Shown: one piece after another, positions 7,108 to 13,713 of the stretch
How positions within the stretch are numbered: the first letter of the stretch is position 1
How the letters are laid out: every line of letters starts with the position of its first letter
Assembly: GCA_929200295.1 (NCBI GenBank)
Contig: CAKMZE010000001.1
Span: 9,808-46,529 of the forward strand
Direction: 5' to 3'
Length of the DNA: 36,722 bases
Origin: an uncultured Alphaproteobacteria bacterium
Lineage (GTDB): Bacteria > Pseudomonadota > Alphaproteobacteria > Rhodobacterales > Rhodobacteraceae
Notes under the pieces: model-generated
Told to the model about the DNA's origin: nothing
Databases searched by the model: none
What the model saw: the letters and a program-made list of their open reading frames with translations, nothing else
Translations under genes and position numbers: made by a program

Positions 7108-8525
7108 ATACACAACATTCCTCTCCGATTGATAGTACCAAATATGATCGTGCATCCTGCACTATTGGTGTGGTTCATCTTGGCTTTGGTGCGTTTCATC
7201 GGGCGCATCAGGCGGTTTATCTTGATGATTACATGCAGGCCTCTGGTGATCTGAATTGGGGGATTGCTGCGGTTAATTTGCGTGGGTCAGAGGCTGCGCA
7301 ATTTGCAGCTGCGGCAGCCGATACAGAGCGCCATGATGGATATTTCCTCAAATCCTATTCGGCAGATGGCCAGGTGGCCTTGCGCCGTGTGCGCAGCCAT
7401 GTGCAATTTTCGGATTGGAGCGCGGATCAAACCGCGGCTGAGGCGCTTTTGGCGCGCCCGGGTATTGAACTGGTGACAATCACGGTGACCGAAAGCGGCT
7501 ATTACACAGATGCAAATGGCGCGTTGAACACAGATGATCCGATTATCAAAGCCGAATTGAATAACAGCCAAAAGCAAAGCGTCTACAGCTATCTGCGCGC
7601 AGCGCTGCAAATGCGGTTTGCACAAACCGCCGCGCCGCTGACAATTGCGTGCTGTGATAATATCCGCCAGAACGGCAAAATGTTGCATCGCAATCTGCGT
7701 GCGTATCTTATGGCCTGCGGTGATCAAGCGCTTGTTGAGTGGATGGATGCGCATGTCGCCTTTCCTTGCTCGATGGTTGATCGCATCACACCGCGCAGCC
7801 CAGACAGCCTAGGCCCCGCAATCGCGTCATTGGTGGGCAAAGATGTGACGTCCCCGATCATGGCCGAGGATTTTATCCAATGGGTGCTCGAGGATAAATC
7901 AAAGGGTGCGATGCCCGACCTTGCGCAGGTGGGCGTGATCGTGACCCCTGATGTGGATCCCTATGAAGAAACCAAAATTCGGGTGCTCAATGGTGGGCAT
8001 ACGGCGCTCGCTTATATGGCGGCATTAAAGGGGATTGAAACCTTTGACGCAGCGATGCGTGACCCGGCGCTTAAAGATCATTTCCAGCGTTTTGAGGCCG
8101 AAGAAGTGCTGCCCGCAATCGCAATCGATTTGCCATTTTCAAAGCAAGACTATGTAGCCCAGATCACAGCACGCTTTGGCAATGAGGCGATTGGCGATAC
8201 GGTCGCGCGGATTTGCGCGGATGGCATGGCCAAGTTTCCGATCTTTATTCGCCCCACGCTCGCGGGCTGTCTTGAGCAGGGCATTATGCCTGTCCATGCG
8301 ATCCGCAGCATCGCGAGCTGGCACGTCTTTGCACAGCATGTGCAAGCGGGCAAAATCCCGTTTGATTACGTTGAACCCGGTTGGGCAGATTTATCTGCGA
8401 TGCTGGGAACAGATGCGTTTTTAACAAGCACACAGCTTTGGGGTGATCTACCCAAAGCATATCCTAAATTCGTCGACACCTTGCGACAGACAATTACTGA
8501 ATTGGAGGCAAAATGGCCGGTTTAA
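7104..8525 (+). CDS. mtlK: Mannitol 2-dehydrogenase (polyol-specific long-chain dehydrogenase)
   Basis: A 473-residue protein of the usual length for this family. The N-terminal nucleotide-binding part begins with VVHLGFGAFHRAHQA (about residues 23-37). The catalytic signature K291-x4-N296-x2-H299 is seen in KIRVLNGGHTALA. The enzyme oxidises D-mannitol (often also D-arabinitol or sorbitol) to fructose with NAD. It begins inside the AraC stop codon (ATGA overlap) and its last 13 bases overlap the ATPase gene. No fructokinase gene is seen in the window, so the fructose formed must be phosphorylated by an enzyme encoded elsewhere. Confidence 0.93.
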   Translation: MNTQHSSPIDSTKYDRASCTIGVVHLGFGAFHRAHQAVYLDDYMQASGDLNWGIAAVNLRGSEAAQFAAAAADTERHDGYFLKSYSADGQVALRRVRSHVQFSDWSADQTAAEALLARPGIELVTITVTESGYYTDANGALNTDDPIIKAELNNSQKQSVYSYLRAALQMRFAQTAAPLTIACCDNIRQNGKMLHRNLRAYLMACGDQALVEWMDAHVAFPCSMVDRITPRSPDSLGPAIASLVGKDVTSPIMAEDFIQWVLEDKSKGAMPDLAQVGVIVTPDVDPYEETKIRVLNGGHTALAYMAALKGIETFDAAMRDPALKDHFQRFEAEEVLPAIAIDLPFSKQDYVAQITARFGNEAIGDTVARICADGMAKFPIFIRPTLAGCLEQGIMPVHAIRSIASWHVFAQHVQAGKIPFDYVEPGWADLSAMLGTDAFLTSTQLWGDLPKAYPKFVDTLRQTITELEAKWPV

Positions 8526-9547
8526 CTCTACGCGATGTGCGTAAAAGCTATGGCGCAACGCAGGTTATGCATGGCGTTGATCTTGATATTGAAGATGGCG
8601 AATTCGTCGTGTTCGTTGGCCCGTCGGGTTGCGGTAAATCGACCCTCTTGCGGATGATCGCGGGGTTAGAGGAAATCTCTGACGGTGATGTGATGATCGG
8701 GGATGAACGGGTCAATGAGGTTGCCGCTTCAAAGCGCGGCGTGGCGATGGTGTTCCAGACCTATGCGCTTTACCCGCATATGACAGTTTATAAAAACATG
8801 GCTTTCGGCCTGAAACAGGCCAAGACAGATCCGGCAGAAATTGACCGCCGCGTAAAAGCCGCGGCTGAGATTTTGCAGATCACGGATTATCTTGATCGGA
8901 GCCCGCGTAATCTTTCTGGTGGTCAGCGCCAGCGGGTGGCGATTGGCCGTGCGATTGTGCGTGATCCAAAGGTGTTTTTGTTCGATGAGCCGCTGTCAAA
9001 CCTAGACGCAGCACTGCGCGTGCAGACACGTCTTGAGATTGCGCGCCTGCACGAGCGGCTAGAGACAACAATGATCTACGTGACCCACGATCAGGTCGAA
9101 GCGATGACGCTTGCCGATAAAATCGTGGTGCTGCGCGATGGCCGGATTGAGCAGGTGGGCTCGCCTATCACGCTTTATGATAAGCCGGAAAATGCCTTTG
9201 TTGCGCAGTTTATTGGTAGCCCAAAGATGAATTTCTTTAAGCCATCCGATCTGACGGAAGCGGCCGGCACGCACCTAGGGCGCGCGCTCAGCGCGGATGA
9301 AAATGTGGGCTTGCGGCCTGAACATCTGGTCCCGGCAACGGGTGCAAAAGCCGTGGTAGAAGGCAGCCTTGAGCTGGTTGAAAACCTCGGGGAATATGCG
9401 CTTGTGCATATGATCACAGCCTCTGGCGTTGAATTTATCGCCAAAACGGAAAAGCCACCAAAGCAAGCCAAAGGCGAGAGCATCGGCTTTTCGATCAAAC
9501 CAGCGCTCGCACATTACTTTGACGCAGAAAGCGGCCTGCGCCGCTGA
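8513..9547 (+). CDS. smoK: Polyol ABC transporter ATP-binding protein
   Basis: A 344-residue MalK/UgpC-type ATPase. Walker A GPSGCGKST is at 36-44, the Q-loop in 'MVFQTYALYPHMTV', the signature LSGGQ at 134-138 and Walker B with FDEP at 157-160, followed by a C-terminal regulatory OB-like domain from about 240. It energises the SmoF-SmoG permease. The ATG is within the 3' end of the mannitol dehydrogenase gene and has GGAG eight bases upstream. It is the last gene of the operon; a hairpin terminator follows. Confidence 0.94.
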   Translation: MAGLTLRDVRKSYGATQVMHGVDLDIEDGEFVVFVGPSGCGKSTLLRMIAGLEEISDGDVMIGDERVNEVAASKRGVAMVFQTYALYPHMTVYKNMAFGLKQAKTDPAEIDRRVKAAAEILQITDYLDRSPRNLSGGQRQRVAIGRAIVRDPKVFLFDEPLSNLDAALRVQTRLEIARLHERLETTMIYVTHDQVEAMTLADKIVVLRDGRIEQVGSPITLYDKPENAFVAQFIGSPKMNFFKPSDLTEAAGTHLGRALSADENVGLRPEHLVPATGAKAVVEGSLELVENLGEYALVHMITASGVEFIAKTEKPPKQAKGESIGFSIKPALAHYFDAESGLRR

Positions 9548-9566
9548 TCCTTTTACGCATTGCTAG

Positions 9567-9591
9567 AATTTACCCCCATTGGGGGTAAATT
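9567..9591. terminator. Terminator between convergent polyol operon and hslU
   Basis: A perfect 11-base-pair stem, AATTTACCCCC (9567-9577) and GGGGGTAAATT (9581-9591), with a 3-base loop. It lies between the stop of smoK (9547) and the stop of hslU (9605). AT-rich stem bases on both sides make it suitable for termination in either direction. Confidence 0.75.
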
Positions 9592-9604
9592 AAAGGTGTT
9601 GGGC

Positions 9605-10915
9605 TTACAGCACGTAGCGGCTTACATCGGTTGAGCGGCTCAGTTCGCCCAGATGTGTTTCGACGAAATCTGCATCGACGCGGATCTCCTCACCGCTTTG
9701 GTCGGGGGCGTTAAAGGACAGATCCTCAAAAACCCGTTCCATCACGGTGTATAGCCTGCGCGCACCGATGTTCTCAACGGCCTCGTTCACCTCTGCGGCG
9801 ATCTTGGCCAATGCTGAAATACCATCATCTGTAAAGGTCACTGTCACCTCTTCGGTCTGCATAAGGGCCGTGTACTGCCGGGTCAGCGCATTGTCTGTCT
9901 CTGTGAGAATACGCACAAAATCAGCCTCTGTGAGCGCGCGTAATTCAACGCGGATTGGCAGACGCCCCTGAAGCTCTGGCAATAGGTCCGAAGGCTTGGC
10001 CACATGAAACGCGCCAGACGCGATAAACAGGATATGATCGGTTTTCACCGGCCCATGTTTCGTCGAAACAGTCGTGCCCTCAATCAATGGCAAAAGATCG
10101 CGTTGCACCCCCTCGCGTGACACATCAGCACCGCGCGCATCTGCGCGCGCACAGACTTTGTCAATCTCATCGAGAAACACGATCCCTGCGGTCTCAACAG
10201 CCTCCATCGCGGCCTTTGTCACGTTTTCATCGTCCAGCAGCTTATCCGCCTCATCGGCGACCAGCACGTCATAGCTTTCGGATACAGTCATCCGTTTTGT
10301 GACGGTCCGGTTCATACCCATTTTACCGAAAAGATCACCAATATTCATGATCCCGCCCATAGCGCCGCCGGGCTGCCCGGGGATTTCAAATCCGCTCATC
10401 GGGCTCGAGGTATCTGCCAGCTCAAGCTCAATCTCGGTATCATCCAGCTCACCTGATTTGAGCTTTTTGCGGAACATGTCGCGCGTGGCATCGCGTGCAT
10501 CCTCACCGGCAATCGCAGTAATTACGCGCTCTTCGGCTGCGGCACGCGCGCGTGCTTTCACAGCCTCGCGCATGTGGGCACGGGTATCAAGGATCGCCGT
10601 ATCCAAGAGATCACGAATAATCTGTTCCACATCGCGGCCCACATAGCCCACTTCGGTAAACTTCGTTGCCTCGACCTTGATAAATGGGGCCTTCGCCAGT
10701 TTTGCCAAACGGCGCGAGATTTCCGTCTTACCCACACCCGTTGGCCCGATCATCAGGATGTTCTTTGGATAGACCTCATTGCGCAGATCATCGCTCAGCT
10801 GATTGCGCCGCCAACGGTTACGCAAGGCCACAGCAACTGCGCGCTTTGCGTCCTTTTGACCGATGATAAAACGATCAAGCTCGGACACGATCTCACGGGG
10901 GGTTAGGTCAGTCAT
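9605..10915 (-). CDS. hslU: ATP-dependent protease ATPase subunit HslU (ClpY)
   Basis: A 436-residue AAA+ unfoldase that feeds substrates to the HslV peptidase in the cytoplasm. Visible features are the N-terminal TPREIVSELDRFIIGQ, Walker A GPTGVGKT at 57-64, the substrate-gripping pore motif GYVG at 90-93, Walker B with VFLDEIDK near the middle, and the C-terminal tail DVSRYVL, which docks in HslV pockets. The ATG at 10915 gives the family's standard N-terminus; the frame extends to 11035 but that part lies in the neighbouring gene. It follows the DUF2157-like gene by 10 bases, so the two are probably co-transcribed. hslV is about 1.6 kb away, beyond an opposite-strand gene. Confidence 0.97.
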   Translation of the reverse strand: MTDLTPREIVSELDRFIIGQKDAKRAVAVALRNRWRRNQLSDDLRNEVYPKNILMIGPTGVGKTEISRRLAKLAKAPFIKVEATKFTEVGYVGRDVEQIIRDLLDTAILDTRAHMREAVKARARAAAEERVITAIAGEDARDATRDMFRKKLKSGELDDTEIELELADTSSPMSGFEIPGQPGGAMGGIMNIGDLFGKMGMNRTVTKRMTVSESYDVLVADEADKLLDDENVTKAAMEAVETAGIVFLDEIDKVCARADARGADVSREGVQRDLLPLIEGTTVSTKHGPVKTDHILFIASGAFHVAKPSDLLPELQGRLPIRVELRALTEADFVRILTETDNALTRQYTALMQTEEVTVTFTDDGISALAKIAAEVNEAVENIGARRLYTVMERVFEDLSFNAPDQSGEEIRVDADFVETHLGELSRSTDVSRYVL

Positions 10916-10925
10916 TTCAGGTCTT

Positions 10926-11990
10926 TCAAACAGAGGGGGGCAAGCGGTCAAGCGGGATGAAACCGGGCAAAAGGCGCAACAAACGCGCGCGGATTTTCTC
11001 CCAATACGCGCCGAGGAGCAAAAGAACGATACCAAGGATGAGCACAGTCATCGCCGCACCTTCCCCGTCAAACACGCTGCCCGCAAGCGCCACAATATAG
11101 CCGATTGCGGCGATAAGAAACGACCGCCTGTCGATAATGATCGCCACAGCCGCAAAGCAGAGCAAAAAGCCAGAGAGCATCAAATACGCGCCAGATGACC
11201 CTTCAGCCAAGAGCGACAAAGCAACCGTATTCACCAATGCCGGGGCCGCAACCACATGCAGCCAAAACCCATTTGCAGAACGGCGCGTCACACGGTGGGG
11301 ATCAGACATATCAAACATCATCGCCACGGCAAAAACCGCAACACCGACAAGCAGCGTGATCCATGCAAAGGGCCCACCTGCTGAAAATAAGAACAGCTCA
11401 GAAATGCTTTGTGGTGAACCCTGATCAACAGCTGCAATCAGAATAGCGGTGGCAAAAACCCCAACTGCGATCATCGCCATGGCAAATGGCACGCGAAACC
11501 GGAACCAATATAGAAAGACGACAATCGTGCTTAGAATAAACGGCAGCGGCAGGCTGTCAAAGTTGTTCTGCGCGACCATAAAGGGCTCGGTGAAATAGAG
11601 CGAAAAAGCCAATGCCGCATTTCCGGCAAAAAGCACAGAGAGACAAATTGCCGGGGCAACCATCCTGCGGCGGCGGATAAAATACTCTGATAGGGCCCAG
11701 ATAATAAGCGCCGCGGAAAGCCCATAGGTGATCGCGCCTTGTTGCGGGTTTGTGATGCGGCTAGCGGCAGAAAACGCCGTCACACTGATCCATCCTCCGG
11801 CGAGGATCAGCAGACCAATCACGATGAATATCTCGTTAAACCCTTTAAAAAGCTCAAACGGTTCATCACCAGGTGCCAGATCTGTTCTCGCCCCCTGCCT
11901 GCTATCGGCAAGTGCGGTCAGCGACACAGCCTGCGCCTCGTCCAAAATGCCAGCGCTCACAGCGGCCCTTATGTCATCGCGATCTATCAT
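10926..11990 (-). CDS. DUF2157-like polytopic membrane protein
   Basis: A 354-residue protein with a short soluble N-terminus that starts MIDRDDIRAAVSAGILDEAQA, followed by about ten hydrophobic segments, the first near residues 53-74, and a basic C-terminus (EKIRARLLRLL). The N-terminal segment and overall layout resemble DUF2157 membrane proteins, whose function is not known to me. AGGATAA lies upstream of the ATG at 11990. It is placed directly before hslU on the same strand. The family assignment is a recollection, not a search result. Confidence 0.75.
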   Translation of the reverse strand: MIDRDDIRAAVSAGILDEAQAVSLTALADSRQGARTDLAPGDEPFELFKGFNEIFIVIGLLILAGGWISVTAFSAASRITNPQQGAITYGLSAALIIWALSEYFIRRRRMVAPAICLSVLFAGNAALAFSLYFTEPFMVAQNNFDSLPLPFILSTIVVFLYWFRFRVPFAMAMIAVGVFATAILIAAVDQGSPQSISELFLFSAGGPFAWITLLVGVAVFAVAMMFDMSDPHRVTRRSANGFWLHVVAAPALVNTVALSLLAEGSSGAYLMLSGFLLCFAAVAIIIDRRSFLIAAIGYIVALAGSVFDGEGAAMTVLILGIVLLLLGAYWEKIRARLLRLLPGFIPLDRLPPSV

Positions 11991-12156
11991 GCGTTATCCT
12001 GTTAGGTAGTTATTACTTATGACCTTTGCGCGTTGTTTCCAAGAGCGACCAGAGTTTCACGCTCTGACACAGATGATCACAAAACTGTGGGGCCCATAGC
12101 CGCGCAAATCCCCGCAGGATACAGTTGAACCCAAGAAACAAATGTGGAGATACCCA

Positions 12157-12522
12157 ATGCAACGACGCAAATTTTTAACAACGGCCCTCGCCATAACAGC
12201 CTTGCCTGCCTTTGCTGGTGGTCATGGACGGCTTTTTAGCTTTGAGGGGATCAATGGCCATACGGTGACCGGCACAGCCGAGATTGTGGGCACAACGATC
12301 CATCTGCTTGATGATTTCGTCTTTGACGGCGCGCCTGATCCAAAAATCGCCCTTGGCAAGGATGGCGCATATGACCCTGAAACCCTCTCGGGCGAATTGG
12401 TCGCTTATGAGGGTGCGTCTAGCTACGAATTGCCCGCAGGCATTAACCCCGATGATTATAATGAGGTCTGGGTTTGGTGCGAGCGTTTTAACGTGGGGCT
12501 CGGCACGGCTTCTGAGGCCTGA
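12157..12522 (+). CDS. DM13-type domain protein with Tat-like signal
   Basis: A 121-residue exported protein. Residues 1-19 form a signal with a twin arginine (MQRRKFLTTALAITALPAFA). The remainder fits the DM13 domain: 'GHTVTGTAEIVGTTIHLLDDF', 'GAPDPKIALGKDG', 'LSGELVAYEGASSYELPAGI' and the single conserved Cys in 'VWVWCERFNVGLGTA'. DM13 domains have been proposed to act in electron transfer through this cysteine, but this is not proven. ATG 12157 is preferred to ATG 12142 because GGAG lies 8 bases upstream. It is the only plus-strand gene between smoK and senC and is convergent with hslV with 7 bases between the stops. Confidence 0.8.
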   Translation: MQRRKFLTTALAITALPAFAGGHGRLFSFEGINGHTVTGTAEIVGTTIHLLDDFVFDGAPDPKIALGKDGAYDPETLSGELVAYEGASSYELPAGINPDDYNEVWVWCERFNVGLGTASEA

Positions 12523-12535
12523 AGCGACCTCAGGC
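12517..12535. terminator. Weak hairpin shared by convergent stops
   Basis: GCCTGA (12517-12522) pairs with TCAGGC (12530-12535) across a 7-base loop. The arms contain the stop codon of the DM13 gene and that of hslV. An overlapping alternative pairing is CTGAGG with CCTCAG. There is no strong U-tract, so termination here is only a possibility. Confidence 0.35.
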
Positions 12536-13087
12536 TTTGAGGGTTTCGACCGTCAAATTACCATTTGTATAAACACAGATATCGGACGCAATCGCCATGG
12601 CTTTGCGTGCGATATCTTCGGCGCTCAAATCGCTGTCCATAAGCGCGCGACCCGCCGCAAGCGCATAGTTCCCGCCCGATCCAATCGCCGTTACATCATG
12701 CTCAGGCTCGAGCACATCGCCAGCACCCGTGATCACAAACAGCTCTTTCCCATCGCTCACGATCAGCATCGCCTCAAGCTTTTGCAGATATTTATCCGTG
12801 CGCCAGTCTTTGGCCAGCTCAACACTCGCCCGCGCCAGTTGACCGGGGCTCGCTTCAAGCTTTTTCTCAAGCCGTTCAAGCAAGGTAAAGGCATCCGCTG
12901 TTGAGCCGGCAAACCCAGCGATCACATCTGCCCCACCGGGTGAAAGACGCCGGACCTTTCGTGCCGTGCCCTTAATCACAGTTTGACCCAAGCTTACTTG
13001 CCCATCGCCAGCAATCACAACGCCACCACCTTTGCGTACACCGATGATCGTGGTGCCGTGCCAGCCGGGAAATGTTTCATCTGCCAT
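12530..13087 (-). CDS. hslV: ATP-dependent protease peptidase subunit HslV (ClpQ)
   Basis: A 185-residue N-terminal-nucleophile peptidase related to proteasome beta subunits. A short propeptide (MADETFPGWHG) precedes Thr12-Thr13; cleavage would expose Thr12 as the catalytic residue. The segment VVIAGDGQVSLGQTV and 'AIGSGGNYALAAGRAL' are typical of HslV. It forms a double hexamer capped by HslU and degrades misfolded proteins. AAAGGA stands 6 bases before the ATG at 13087, and a heat-shock-like promoter lies just upstream. Confidence 0.97.
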   Translation of the reverse strand: MADETFPGWHGTTIIGVRKGGGVVIAGDGQVSLGQTVIKGTARKVRRLSPGGADVIAGFAGSTADAFTLLERLEKKLEASPGQLARASVELAKDWRTDKYLQKLEAMLIVSDGKELFVITGAGDVLEPEHDVTAIGSGGNYALAAGRALMDSDLSAEDIARKAMAIASDICVYTNGNLTVETLKA

Positions 13088-13112
13088 AGGGTGATCCTTT
13101 CACTTTACGCAT

Positions 13113-13141
13113 ATATGGCGATTACGCACACATGTGACAAG
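13113..13141 (-). promoter_or_regulatory. Putative RpoH (heat-shock) promoter of hslV
   Basis: On the minus strand CTTGTC (13141-13136) and CCATAT (13118-13113) are separated by 17 bases. This matches the CTTG and CCxxAT/CTATAT type elements of alphaproteobacterial sigma-32 promoters. Transcription would start about 20 bases before the hslV ATG. hslVU is heat-shock regulated in well-studied bacteria, which supports the call. Confidence 0.5.
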
Positions 13142-13170
13142 CCACAGCACTTTATGGCGCCAAGATATAT

Positions 13171-13247
13171 CATTCTTAGGTTTTGAAATATCCCGGGGGT
13201 CTGGGGGCTGGCCCCCAGGGGTGTCGTGTCTGGGGGCTGGCCCCCAG
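13171..13247. repeat. REP-like element: 48-base repeat unit plus second hairpin
   Basis: Bases 13171-13218 are identical to 32111-32158 in this window, running from CATTCTTAGG to the hairpin CTGGGGGCTGGCCCCCAG (13201-13218). A second copy of this 18-base hairpin follows at 13230-13247 after an 11-base spacer. The hairpin arms (CTGGGGGC/GCCCCCAG) are perfect. Similar GC-rich hairpins with a 'TATCCCGGGGGTCTGGGGGC' core recur between genes in Rhodobacteraceae by my recollection. No coding function is visible; it lies upstream of hslV and beyond the trxA terminator. Confidence 0.8.
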
Positions 13248-13275
13248 TCGGTTGCATCCATACCACAACAATCAA

Positions 13276-13304
13276 AAAAGGCGCTCCCATCAGAAGCGCC
13301 TTTT
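13276..13304 (-). terminator. Rho-independent terminator of trxA
   Basis: A 10-base-pair stem, AAAAGGCGCT (13276-13285) and AGCGCCTTTT (13295-13304), with a 9-base loop. Read on the minus strand it ends in a run of six T, 22 bases after the trxA stop. Confidence 0.85.
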
Positions 13305-13325
13305 GAAATCCGTATCATTCAAAGA

Positions 13326-13646
13326 TCAGATTGAATCGTTGATCCAGCCTTCAATGGCCGCCTTTGGCGCGGCACCTGTTTTATTGGATACAACTTCACC
13401 GTCTTTAAAAAGAAACAGCGCAGGAATACCGCGCACGCCCATTTGCCCAGGCGCGTTTGGGTTTTCGTCAACATTCACTTTGACGATTTTGACCTTGCCT
13501 TCCATCTCGGATGACAGCTCTTCCAGTGATGGGCCGATCTGCTTGCAAGGGCCGCACCATTCTGCCCAGAAATCCACCACCACGGGGATGTCTGATTGGC
13601 GAACTTCGCTGTCAAATGTGTCATCGGTAACGGCAACTGTGGCCAT
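13326..13646 (-). CDS. trxA: Thioredoxin
   Basis: A 106-residue cytoplasmic thioredoxin with active site W30-C-G-P-C-K35 and the usual 'VVVDFWAEWCGPC', 'KVNVDENP' and cis-proline 'VRGIPALFLFKDG' segments. It reduces protein disulfides such as those of ribonucleotide reductase and peroxiredoxins. The ATG at 13646 has GGAGAG upstream and gives the standard N-terminus; the frame is open to 13706 without support. It lies 67 bases after addA on the same strand and ends in a clear terminator. Close association with addA is common in alphaproteobacteria. Confidence 0.97.
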   Translation of the reverse strand: MATVAVTDDTFDSEVRQSDIPVVVDFWAEWCGPCKQIGPSLEELSSEMEGKVKIVKVNVDENPNAPGQMGVRGIPALFLFKDGEVVSNKTGAAPKAAIEGWINDSI

Positions 13647-13713
13647 ATCGGCTCTCCTATAAATCTGATGTGATGGGAACCTAAGAACTCGGGCCAGAAT
13701 GGTCAAGGCACGC

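Noticed and set aside
10916..11035. Extension of HslU by 40 residues.
   Set aside because: It overlaps the end of the membrane protein gene and HslU proteins begin at the MTDLTPREIV equivalent.
13183..13218. Short frames beginning MKYPGGLGAGPQ at 13183 and 32123 that look like homologous small proteins.
   Set aside because: They are translations of the repeat itself, diverge straight after it, and have no ribosome site.
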